64,000 bases of DNA, from NCBI RefSeq assembly GCF_000725545.1, contig NZ_JNZP01000008.1, forward strand, positions 1-64,000, written 5' to 3'. The notes beneath the pieces are model-generated. The model was not told where the DNA came from. It saw only the letters and a list, made by a program, of their open reading frames with translations, and did no database searches. Every line of letters begins with the position of its first letter. The first letter of the stretch is position 1. Positions 33,203 to 40,833 of this stretch are shown here, one piece after another. Origin of the DNA: Streptomyces exfoliatus (GTDB lineage: Bacteria; Actinomycetota; Actinomycetes; Streptomycetales; Streptomycetaceae). The translations under genes and the position numbers were made by a program.

Positions 33203-34096
33203 TCACGGTGGTGACGCGTCGTGCGGCCGGGGAGCCTGCCAGTCGGCGAGGCCTCCCGCGCCCAGGATGCCCGCCGCCTCTTCGACGGCGGCGGTGTCGA
33301 GGTGCGCCAGGCCCCGGCGGGCGACACGGGCGACGACGAAGGGGAAGAGCGGTCGCAGGGGTTGCATGAGTCTGAGCCAGGGCGGGCAGTAGATGCCGGC
33401 CGCACGCCGCTCGACACCGTGGCGCAGCCAGCGTGCGACCTGTTCCGCCTCGTGCACGCGTCCGGCGAAGCGCGGCTGGGAGGACCGGAGCGCGCGCAGC
33501 ACGGGATGCTCGTCGATGTCCTGCGTCATGGCCGTACCGGTCCAGTGCAGATAGGCGATGCCCACGCCGACCCCTGCCGGCGCCATCTCGGCCCGGAGCG
33601 AGAGGGCGAACGACTCGGCGCCCGCTTTCGAGGCGCAGTACGCGCTCATCATCGGAGCCGCGCCGAAAGCGGCGGTGCTGGCGATCTGGAGGAAGTACCC
33701 GCGCGTCCGGACGAGGTGGGGCAGGAACACGCGGGCGGTGGTCGCGCTGCCGAGCAGGTTGACGCCCACCACGCGTTCCCACAGCTCCGGGTCGGCGGTC
33801 TCGAACGGACCGGTGGCGGCGATGCCCGCGTTGGCGACGACCACGGAGGCCTGGCCCATGTCGCCCGCCACTTCGGCGGCCGTCCGCGTCATGCCCGCCC
33901 TGTCGGTGACGTCCACCCCGTAACAGCGTGCGTCCCCCGGCAAAGTGCGGGCCACCGAGCGCAGGGTCGCAGTCTCCCTGCCCAGCAGTGCCACACGCAT
34001 GCCGTGGGCCGAGAGCTCCCGTGCCAGAGCGGCGCCCACACCACGCGCCGCGCCGGTGACGACGGCGATCCGGCCCTCCAGTACAGACCCGCGCAC
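33203..34096 (-). CDS. Short-chain dehydrogenase/reductase
   Basis: The 297-residue protein has the classical SDR motifs: TGAARGVGAALA (TGxxxGxG) near residue 14, VANAGIAATG (NAG) near 88, the catalytic Ser in IASTAAF and Tyr/Lys in AYCASKAG near 150. The C-terminal third extends beyond the usual 250 residues with RRAAGIYCPPWLRLMQPLRP. GTG 34096 is preceded by AAGGGAG seven bases upstream and is favoured over GTG 34132. The substrate is unknown. It is divergent from the VOC protein gene. Confidence 0.88.
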   Translation of the reverse strand: MRGSVLEGRIAVVTGAARGVGAALARELSAHGMRVALLGRETATLRSVARTLPGDARCYGVDVTDRAGMTRTAAEVAGDMGQASVVVANAGIAATGPFETADPELWERVVGVNLLGSATTARVFLPHLVRTRGYFLQIASTAAFGAAPMMSAYCASKAGAESFALSLRAEMAPAGVGVGIAYLHWTGTAMTQDIDEHPVLRALRSSQPRFAGRVHEAEQVARWLRHGVERRAAGIYCPPWLRLMQPLRPLFPFVVARVARRGLAHLDTAAVEEAAGILGAGGLADWQAPRPHDASPP

Positions 34097-34348
34097 GGCG
34101 TCTCCCTTCCGTCGGCTGCCTCTCGAGTCCACGCCTCGGCGGAGGGGTCGAGATTATCCCGCGCCGTCACGTCCCGCCCGGCGTGCGGGCCGGGCGGAAC
34201 CGTGCGGCGGTCTTCGACGGGCCGAGCACCCGATCCGGTGGTCGCCTGCCAGGAGGCACCCGAAAGGGGGGAGAAGGACGTCCGAGGACAGGAAGTCGTG
34301 ACCGATTCGTACAAGACCTCGGTGGGTGCGGCGTCCAGCATGGGAGGC

Positions 34349-34771
34349 ATGGACATCGCACCCCGGGTCACTCCCCGTCTCGACCTCGTCGGCCTCGTCG
34401 TCTCGGACATGGCCGCCTCGCTCGCCTTCTACCGCCGTCTCGGCGTGGACGTTCCCGAGGGGGCCGAGTCCGCCCCGCACGTGGAGGTCGCGCTGCCCGG
34501 CGGGCTGCGGATCGCCTGGGACACCGAGGACGTCGTGCGCTCCTTCGATCCCGGCCGGCAGCGGCCCGAGGGCGGGAACCGGATCGAGCTCGCCTTCCGG
34601 TGCGGTACGCCGGCGGACGTGGACGCGGTGTACGAGGAGCTGGTCGGCGCCGGGTACCGGGGACATCTGACGCCCTGGGACGCCGTCTGGGGCCAGCGTT
34701 ACGCGGTGGTCCTCGACCCGGACGGCTGCGGGGTCTCCCTGTTCGCCGACGCCGCCGCCGAGAGCGCGTAG
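34349..34771 (+). CDS. VOC/glyoxalase-family protein
   Basis: The 140-residue protein has the VOC beta-alpha-beta pattern (LDLVGLVVSDMAASLAFYRR, RYAVVLDPDGCGVSLFAD). The family covers glyoxalase, dioxygenase and resistance proteins, and metal ligands cannot be assigned with confidence. ATG 34349 (MDIAPRVTPRL) is close to the usual family start; ATG 34340 and GTG 34298 (with AGGAAG upstream) are alternatives. Its 3' end overlaps the convergent AraC gene by 73 bases. Confidence 0.8.
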   Translation: MDIAPRVTPRLDLVGLVVSDMAASLAFYRRLGVDVPEGAESAPHVEVALPGGLRIAWDTEDVVRSFDPGRQRPEGGNRIELAFRCGTPADVDAVYEELVGAGYRGHLTPWDAVWGQRYAVVLDPDGCGVSLFADAAAESA

Positions 34772-35445
34772 GCGCCGAGCGTCGTTCCCGCCAGGGCCCG
34801 TGTCTCGCGCGCGAGATGGGCCTGGTCGGCGCAGCCCGCGCGCAGGGCGGCCTCGGCGTACGGCACTCCGGCGCGGACCAGGGCGAGGGCGCGCTGGAGG
34901 CGGAGGACGCGGGCGAGGGTCTTCGGGCCGTAGCCGAAGGCGTCCAGGGACCGCCGGTGCAGCTGCCGGGCGCCGAGCCCGACCGCGTCGGCCGTCTCGG
35001 CGACCGGCCGGCCGGCCGCGAGCCGCTCGGCGACGGCCCGGATCAGCGGATCGGGCGCGGGCGCCTCGGCCGCCCTGAGCCGTACGAGTTCGTCCAGGGC
35101 GCCGGCGGGGTCGGGCGCCTCGGCGATCCGTTCGGCGAGGCGGCGCGCCCCGGCCTCGTCCCACAGGGCGCCGAGGGCGACCCGTCGGTCACGGAGTTCG
35201 CGGGCCGGGACGCCGAAGAAGGCGGGCGCGTCACCGGGCGCGAAGCGGATCCCCGCGTACCGTACGGCGGTCTCCCGCGGTACGTACGCGCGCGTGTCGG
35301 GTCCGGCGACGAGGAGGTGTCCGTCGGCCCAGATCAGGTCCATGCAGCCGTCGGGAAGGACCGGGCGTGCGCTCTCCGGCGACGGAGCGGCGGTCCGGGT
35401 CCACAGGACGGCTCCGTCGAGCAGGGCGGGGCGCTCCTCGTACAC
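34699..35445 (-). CDS. AraC-family transcriptional regulator
   Basis: The 248-residue protein has an N-terminal DUF6597-like domain (RPVLPDGCMDLIWADGHLLVA) and a C-terminal AraC helix-turn-helix (GLGARQLHRRSLDAFGYGPK then TLARVLRLQRALALVRAGVP, about 150-215). The usual second-repeat motif is AGCADQAHLARETRALAG. GTG 35445 starts six bases after the stop of the YihY gene and shares its operon. Overlap with the VOC gene at the 3' end suggests antisense or coupled control. Its target is unknown. Confidence 0.85.
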   Translation of the reverse strand: MYEERPALLDGAVLWTRTAAPSPESARPVLPDGCMDLIWADGHLLVAGPDTRAYVPRETAVRYAGIRFAPGDAPAFFGVPARELRDRRVALGALWDEAGARRLAERIAEAPDPAGALDELVRLRAAEAPAPDPLIRAVAERLAAGRPVAETADAVGLGARQLHRRSLDAFGYGPKTLARVLRLQRALALVRAGVPYAEAALRAGCADQAHLARETRALAGTTLGAYALSAAASANRETPQPSGSRTTA

Positions 35446-35451
35446 CCGGGG

Positions 35452-36576
35452 TCAGTCCTTCTCCCAGCCCGAGTGGAGGCGGGCCTTGACGTCGTCCGGG
35501 GGGAGGAAGCGGGACCAGCGTTCGGGGAACTCCGAGGGCATGTCCGGGTCGTCCTCGTCGACGTCGTCCGCCTCGGCGCGCACGCGGGCGACGAGTTCCG
35601 CCGCCTGGACGGCGCGGGCGCGTTCGTTGGCCTCGCGGGCGGCGGCGGTGGCGACGGAGGGCCAGACGCGGTCGATGGCGGCGTTCACCGCGGCGCCGAC
35701 GAGGACTGCGAAGGCCGAGATGCCGATCCAGAGGAGGACGGCGATGGGCGCGGCGAGCGAGCCGTAGATCGTCGGGCCCTCGACCTGGCTCGTGAGGTAG
35801 ATCCGCAGCAGGAAGCTGCCGAGGACCCACATCCCGAGGGCGACCAGGGCACCCGGGATGTCCTCGATCCACGGCGATCTGACGGGCACGGACACGTGGT
35901 AGAGCGTGGTGAGGAAGGCGATGGAGAGCAGGATGACGGCCGGCCAGTAGAGGACGGCGACGACCTCCGTGCCGAAGGGGACGAGTTCGACGACCCGGTC
36001 GGGGCCGACGACCGCGAGGGGCAGCACGACGGCTCCGATGAGGAGGGCGACGAGGTAGAGCAGGAAGGCCAGGAGCCTCGTCTTCACGATGCCGCGGTGG
36101 CCGTCGAGCCCGTACATGACGGTGATGGTGTCGATGAAGACGTTCACCGCGCGTGAGCCGGACCAGAGGGCGATGGCGAAGCCGAGGGAGATCAGGTCGG
36201 CCCGTTTGCCCTGGGTCACGTCGTCCAGGATCGGTTTGGCGATGTCGTCGACGCCCCGGTCGGAGAGGACCGTTCCGGCGGCGCGGAGGATGTTCTCCTG
36301 GATGCTCGCGACGGTGTCCGTGTTGGTCCAGTCGTCGGCGTAGCCGAGGAGGGCGATCAGACCGAGGAGCAGCGGCGGCAGGGACAGCAGGGTGAAGAAC
36401 GCGGCCTCGGCGGCGAGGCCGAGGATCCGGTACTCGATGCACGAGTTGACGGTGTCCTTGAGGAGCAGCCAGACCATCTTCCGCTTCGAGACGTTGCGGT
36501 AGAGGACGCGCGCGCGGTGGAGCCTGCTCCAGGGCCGCCGCTCGGGCCGTTCGGGTGTTTCGCTTGCTGCCTGCAC
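35452..36576 (-). CDS. YihY/BrkB-family inner membrane protein
   Basis: The 374-residue protein has about six transmembrane segments (AEAAFFTLLSLPPLLLGLIA, LLAFLLYLVALLIGAVVLPL, WPAVILLSIAFLTTLYHVSV, LVALGMWVLGSFLLRIYLTS, and LAAPIAVLLWIGISAFAVLV). The motifs LWSGSRAVNVFIDTITVMYG and YGSLAAPIAVLLWIG are typical of YihY/BrkB proteins, whose role is not known. The C-terminal 80 residues are charged and probably cytoplasmic (ADDVDEDDPDMPSEFPERWS). GTG 36576 is the start, with GGTAGG upstream. It is divergent from the AidB-like gene across 17 bases. Confidence 0.87.
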   Translation of the reverse strand: MQAASETPERPERRPWSRLHRARVLYRNVSKRKMVWLLLKDTVNSCIEYRILGLAAEAAFFTLLSLPPLLLGLIALLGYADDWTNTDTVASIQENILRAAGTVLSDRGVDDIAKPILDDVTQGKRADLISLGFAIALWSGSRAVNVFIDTITVMYGLDGHRGIVKTRLLAFLLYLVALLIGAVVLPLAVVGPDRVVELVPFGTEVVAVLYWPAVILLSIAFLTTLYHVSVPVRSPWIEDIPGALVALGMWVLGSFLLRIYLTSQVEGPTIYGSLAAPIAVLLWIGISAFAVLVGAAVNAAIDRVWPSVATAAAREANERARAVQAAELVARVRAEADDVDEDDPDMPSEFPERWSRFLPPDDVKARLHSGWEKD

Positions 36577-36593
36577 CTGCCTACCGTATCGGC

Positions 36594-38231
36594 ATGACAG
36601 CGACCACCCACACCGTGACCAACCAGGCTCCGCCCCTGGTCGGACATGACGTCTTCGACAGCGATCGGGTGCTGGCCGAGGCGGTCGAGCGACACCTCGC
36701 GCCGGAGCTCCTCGACGAGGCCCGCGGTGATCTCGGCGTGCTCGGCAAGGCGGCCGGTTCGGGGCAGATGGCGAAGTGGGGCGAGCGTGCGAACGCGAAC
36801 CCGCCGCGGCTGCTCACCCACGACCGGTACGGCCACCGGATCGACGAGGTCGAGTTCGATCCGGCCTGGCACCGGCTCCTCGGCAAGTCGGTGGGGGCCG
36901 GGCTCACCGACGCGTGGGGCCGTCCGGGTGGTCATGTGCGACGCGCCGCCGGATTCATGGTGGTGTCGCAGGTGGAGGCGGGGCACGGCTGCCCGCTGTC
37001 GATGACGCACGCCGCGGTGCCGGCGCTGCGCACCGAGCCGGAGGTCGCGGAGGTCTGGGAGCCGGCGGCCACCTCGCACGTGTACGAGTGGGGGCTCCGT
37101 CCGGTGGCGGAGAAGGCCGGTGCCCTGGTCGGGATGGGCATGACGGAGAAGCAGGGCGGCAGCGACGTCCGGACGAACACGACGGAGGCCCGCCCGCTGG
37201 CGGCCGACGGGGAGTACGTCCTGACGGGGCACAAGTGGTTCTGTTCGGCGCCGATGTCGGACGCGTTCCTCGTCCTGGCGCAGGCCCCGGCGGGTCTCAC
37301 CTGTTTCCTGGTGCCGCGGGTGCTCCCGGACGGCTCGCGGAACGCCTTCGCGCTCCAGCGGCTCAAGGACAAGCTGGGCAACCGTTCGAACGCCTCCGCG
37401 GAGGTGGAGTTCGACGGGACGACGTGGGCGCGCCGGGTCGGCGAGGAGGGGCGCGGGCTGCGCTCGATCATGGGCATGGTCGCGGCGACCCGGCTGGACT
37501 GCGTGCTCGGCTCGGCGGCCCTGATGCGGCAGGCGGTGGCGCAGGCCGTGCACCACTGCGCGTATCGCAGCGCCTTCGGCGGGCTGCTGATCGACAAGCC
37601 GCTGATGCGGAACGTCCTGGCCGATCTGGCCCTGGAGTCGGAGGCGGCGACGACCCTGGGACTGCGTCTCGCGGCGGCCTACGACGCCGACACTCCGGAG
37701 GAGCGGTCCCTTCTCCGTATCGCCGTTCCGGCGGCGAAGTACTGGGTGACGAAGCGCTGCACGCCGATGGTGGCGGAGGCGCTCGAGTGCCTGGGCGGCA
37801 ACGGGTACGTGGAGGAGTCGGGGATGCCCCGGCTGCTGCGGGAGTCGCCGCTGAACTCCGTCTGGGAGGGCTCCGGGAACGTACAGGCGCTCGACGTGGT
37901 GCGGGTGCTGCGGACCGAGCCCGCCGCCCTCGACGCGTTCCTGCGGGAGGTCGGAGAGGCGCGGGGCGCGGACCACCGTCTGGACCGGGCGATCCGGGGC
38001 GTCCTCGTCGAACTCGCGGACATGGACGGGATCGAGGCGAGGGCGCGGCGGCTCACGGAACGGCTCGCGCTGGTGCTCCAGGGCTCGCTGCTCGTGCGGT
38101 GGGCGCCGCCGGAGGTCGCGGACGCGTTCTGCGCGGCGCGGCTCGGCGGGGACGGCGGCGCCGCGTTCGGGACGCTGCCGCACACCCTGGACCTGCGGGC
38201 GGTGGTGGAGCGGGCGCGGGTGGAGGTCTGA
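36594..38231 (+). CDS. AidB-like acyl-CoA dehydrogenase-family flavoprotein
   Basis: The 545-residue length and sequence resemble E. coli AidB. Landmarks are VGMGMTEKQGGSDVRTNTT near 180, YVLTGHKWFCSAPMSDAFLV near 205, LGGNGYVEESGMPRLLRESP near 395, and LNSVWEGSGNVQALDVVRVL near 418. AidB binds DNA and protects against alkylation, and is part of the Ada response in E. coli. This gene lies about 5 kb from the Ada/AlkA-like gene, which makes an alkylation link plausible. ATG 36594 is the first reasonable start. It stands alone, ahead of the GAF regulator. Confidence 0.87.
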   Translation: MTATTHTVTNQAPPLVGHDVFDSDRVLAEAVERHLAPELLDEARGDLGVLGKAAGSGQMAKWGERANANPPRLLTHDRYGHRIDEVEFDPAWHRLLGKSVGAGLTDAWGRPGGHVRRAAGFMVVSQVEAGHGCPLSMTHAAVPALRTEPEVAEVWEPAATSHVYEWGLRPVAEKAGALVGMGMTEKQGGSDVRTNTTEARPLAADGEYVLTGHKWFCSAPMSDAFLVLAQAPAGLTCFLVPRVLPDGSRNAFALQRLKDKLGNRSNASAEVEFDGTTWARRVGEEGRGLRSIMGMVAATRLDCVLGSAALMRQAVAQAVHHCAYRSAFGGLLIDKPLMRNVLADLALESEAATTLGLRLAAAYDADTPEERSLLRIAVPAAKYWVTKRCTPMVAEALECLGGNGYVEESGMPRLLRESPLNSVWEGSGNVQALDVVRVLRTEPAALDAFLREVGEARGADHRLDRAIRGVLVELADMDGIEARARRLTERLALVLQGSLLVRWAPPEVADAFCAARLGGDGGAAFGTLPHTLDLRAVVERARVEV

Positions 38232-38377
38232 CGCGCGCCGAGTGAAGTCGTGCCGCGCGCACCAGGGGTGGACCGCAGGGGGTCGGTACGCGCGGGAAAG
38301 CGGGGGTGGTGCTGCGCCGACACGGCACCACCCACCGCTCACACCACCTTCGCCCAGGGAGCCGGTGGACGACCAGA

Positions 38378-38393
38378 GTTGCAAAGGGTTGCA
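38378..38393. promoter_or_regulatory. Direct repeat GTTGCA upstream of the GAF regulator gene
   Basis: GTTGCA occurs at 38378-38383 and again at 38388-38393, ten bases apart (one helical turn). The 278-base region 38232-38509 otherwise shows no gene. The repeat may be a regulator site, but this is weak evidence. Confidence 0.3.
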
Positions 38394-38509
38394 GGATTAC
38401 CCGAACCGGGCCTCGCCGGACGGCGGCGAACGGCACGATGGGCACCGACACTCCGGACATCTGCCCCGTGCAGAACCGATACAGCACCCCGGGTGGCTGG
38501 GAGAGACCG

Positions 38510-39802
38510 ATGAAGAACACGCAGCTCGACATGAAGCGCCTCGCCTCCATGGACGCCGTCCAGGCCAGCCGACTGCTCCACCGGGTGCGCGAGGAGACCC
38601 TGGCGGGCCGTACGCCCCCGATCGCGCCCCGCCCGGTGATCGACGCCTCCTGGCAGCGGATGGCCCGGCTGGGGCTCGACCCCGACCAGGGCACGAGCAG
38701 TGTGCTGCTCCAGCGGGACGAGCTGGAGGAGCGGCGCAGGAGCACGCTCCTCTCCGAGGTCATGCAGACGCTGAGCGGCGGGCTCGCCGGCATCGCCGAC
38801 ACCTCGCTCCAGATCATGGTGGTCACCGACGAGCACGGCCGCGTGCTGTGGCGGCAGGGGAACGCGGCGGTGCTGCGGCAGGCGAACGGCATCTGCCTGG
38901 AGGAGGGCGCCGCCTGGTCGGAGCACACCACCGGCACCAACGCCGTCGGCACGGCCCTCGCCATGGACCGGGCCGTGCAGGTGCACTCGGCCGAGCACTA
39001 CGTGCACACCCTCCACAACTGGACCTGCGCCGCCGCGCCCGTGCACGACCCGCGCGACCGGCGGCTGCTCGGCATCCTGGACGTGAGCGGTCCCGCTTCC
39101 ACCTTCCATCCGGCGATGCTGGCCCTGGTGGACTCGGTGGCCCAGCTCGCCGAGGCCGAGATGCGGGAGCGGCACCGCAGCTCGATCGAGCGGCTGCGGG
39201 CGGTGGCCGCGCCGATCCTGTGCCGGGTGGGCGGCCGGGCCGTCGCGGTGGACACCCACGGCTGGACGGCGGCGGTGACCGGGCTCGCGCCGGTGGACCG
39301 GATCCCGCTGCCGAAGTCCTTCGGGTCCGGCCGGCTGTGGCTGCCCTCGCTCGGCCTGTGCGCGGTGGAGCCGCTGCCGGGCGGCTGGCTGCTGCGGGTG
39401 GAGGAGGAGACGCCGGGCGAGGGCCCGGGCGCGACGGCGGCGGCCCGGGTGGTGCTCGACCTGAGCAGGCCGCGCCGCGCGACGGTGGCGGTGTCGGGCG
39501 CGGAGGGCAGCTGGCAGCTGGAGCTGAGCCCGCGCCACGCCGAGCTGTTGTACGTGCTCGCGCTGCACCGGGACGGGCGGAGCGCGGCGGACCTCGCGGA
39601 GGACGTGTTCGGCGACCGGACGAGGACGGTGACCGTGCGGGCGGAGATGTCCCGGGTGCGGCGCAATCTGGCCGGGGTCCTGGCGCACCGCCCGTACCGC
39701 TTCCGGGAGGAGGTCGCCGTGGAGGTCCTGCGGCCGGAGCGCGCGGCGGACCTGCTGCCGCACTCCCTGGCCCCGGCGGTCCGGGCGGCGGCGCGTACGT
39801 GA
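38510..39802 (+). CDS. GAF-domain transcriptional regulator (AcoR-like N-terminus)
   Basis: The 430-residue protein has an AcoR/DhaR-type GAF region at about 45-215 (LQIMVVTDEHGRVLWRQGNA, GAAWSEHTTGTNAVGTALAM, and CAAAPVHDPRDRRLLGILDV). The C-terminus, about 355-425, has a winged helix-like segment (ELLYVLALHRDGRSAADLAE, then TVTVRAEMSRVRRNL) in place of a sigma-54 AAA domain. So it is probably a ligand-controlled repressor or activator rather than an enhancer-binding protein. ATG 38510 follows GGGAGAG; ATG 38438 is an alternative. The likely effector is a small metabolite. Confidence 0.82.
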   Translation: MKNTQLDMKRLASMDAVQASRLLHRVREETLAGRTPPIAPRPVIDASWQRMARLGLDPDQGTSSVLLQRDELEERRRSTLLSEVMQTLSGGLAGIADTSLQIMVVTDEHGRVLWRQGNAAVLRQANGICLEEGAAWSEHTTGTNAVGTALAMDRAVQVHSAEHYVHTLHNWTCAAAPVHDPRDRRLLGILDVSGPASTFHPAMLALVDSVAQLAEAEMRERHRSSIERLRAVAAPILCRVGGRAVAVDTHGWTAAVTGLAPVDRIPLPKSFGSGRLWLPSLGLCAVEPLPGGWLLRVEEETPGEGPGATAAARVVLDLSRPRRATVAVSGAEGSWQLELSPRHAELLYVLALHRDGRSAADLAEDVFGDRTRTVTVRAEMSRVRRNLAGVLAHRPYRFREEVAVEVLRPERAADLLPHSLAPAVRAAART

Positions 39803-39892
39803 GCGAAAGGCCGGGTGTCCGGATGACGGACCGGTTGTCCGCCGATACCGAACAGGGTGGGAATCAGCCGCTCCGCATGATGCGATGACCTT

Positions 39893-40462
39893 ATGAGCAT
39901 CACTCTCACCACCTGGTCCCTCGAACAGACCTCGCCGTCCGACCTCCGCCCCGCCACCCCGCCGGAGGGCGACGACGTGGTCGTCCGGCGGGCCGAGGTG
40001 CCCTCGGCGGAGTTCAGCCGCTTCCTCTATACGGCAGTCGGCGGCGACATCCGCTGGAACGACCGCCTGTCGCTGACGTACAAGCAGTGGCAGGAGATCG
40101 TCGAGAAGCCGGGGGCCGAGATCTGGGTGGCGTACGACAAGGGGACGCCGGCCGGGTACGTGGAGCTGGACCCGCAGGACGACGGCACGGTGGAGATCGT
40201 CTACTTCGGCCTGATCCCGGCCTTCCGGGGGCGCCGGATCGGCGGCCACCTGCTCTCGTACGGGGTGGCGCGGGCCTGGGACCTGGCGGAGCGGTGGCCC
40301 GGGCGGGAGGCGACGAAGCGCGTCTGGCTGCACACCTGCTCCCTCGACGGACCGCACGCGATGGCCAACTACGAGCGGCGCGGCTTCCGGCTGTTCGACA
40401 CCAAGGTCGAGGAGGTCGAGGAGAGCGAGACGCCCGGCCCGTGGCCCGGCGCCCACGCCTGA
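39893..40462 (+). CDS. GNAT-family N-acetyltransferase
   Basis: The 189-residue protein has the GNAT acetyl-CoA-binding region (VEIVYFGLIPAFRGRRIGGH, the R/QxxGxG/A-type loop as RGRRIGGH) near residues 102-122 and a Tyr-rich C-terminal motif (SLDGPHAMANYERRGFRLFD). An N-terminal extension of about 30 residues precedes the fold. The substrate is unknown. It ends just ahead of the strong palindromic terminator at 40487-40516. Confidence 0.87.
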   Translation: MSITLTTWSLEQTSPSDLRPATPPEGDDVVVRRAEVPSAEFSRFLYTAVGGDIRWNDRLSLTYKQWQEIVEKPGAEIWVAYDKGTPAGYVELDPQDDGTVEIVYFGLIPAFRGRRIGGHLLSYGVARAWDLAERWPGREATKRVWLHTCSLDGPHAMANYERRGFRLFDTKVEEVEESETPGPWPGAHA

Positions 40463-40486
40463 GCCGGTCGCTTCCGGCATCCCGAC

Positions 40487-40516
40487 CGAAAGGGGCCCTG
40501 ATCAGGGCCCCTTTCG
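40487..40516. terminator. Perfect 30-bp palindrome, bidirectional terminator
   Basis: Each arm is 15 bases (CGAAAGGGGCCCTGA) and its reverse complement follows with no loop, ending CCCCTTTCG. It lies 24 bases after the acetyltransferase stop and before the sulfur operon leader. The A/T pairs at the stem base resemble terminators that work in both directions. Confidence 0.75.
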
Positions 40517-40613
40517 CGTGACCCAGACCACACCATCTCGACAAGCGAGACGACTATGTCCGCATTCTGGACGATGCTGGACTGGGTCCAAAGTCCCGTG
40601 ACACGCTTCCGTC

Positions 40614-40697
40614 ATGTCTGGAACTGGAATTGCCTTGGTGAGTCGGCGGCACGTCGACCTCGGCCGCATGTCCAGCGCCATCTGTCCGGCGCGCTGA
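40614..40697 (+). CDS. Cys-containing leader peptide of the sulfur operon
   Basis: The 27-codon ORF encodes a peptide with SRRHVDLGRMSSAICPAR at its end. This is the 'RRHVDL.RMSSA.C' pattern annotated in actinobacteria as a putative leader peptide ahead of sulfur-metabolism genes. The Cys codon (TGT) lies five codons before the stop. Such peptides are thought to sense cysteinyl-tRNA through ribosome stalling. It precedes the sulfite reductase start by 136 bases. A hairpin with arms GGACT and AGTCC lies just upstream. Confidence 0.8.
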   Translation: MSGTGIALVSRRHVDLGRMSSAICPAR

Positions 40698-40833
40698 GAG
40701 AACCAGCACCGCCGCGATCTCCACACAGCCCGACTCTGCCCCACCCTGCTGCGCACTGACGCGCCACCCTCTGACCTGAGCGCCAGTGTGCAGGTCAGAG
40801 CCGCCCTCTCGCAGTCCCGAAGGACAAGACGCC

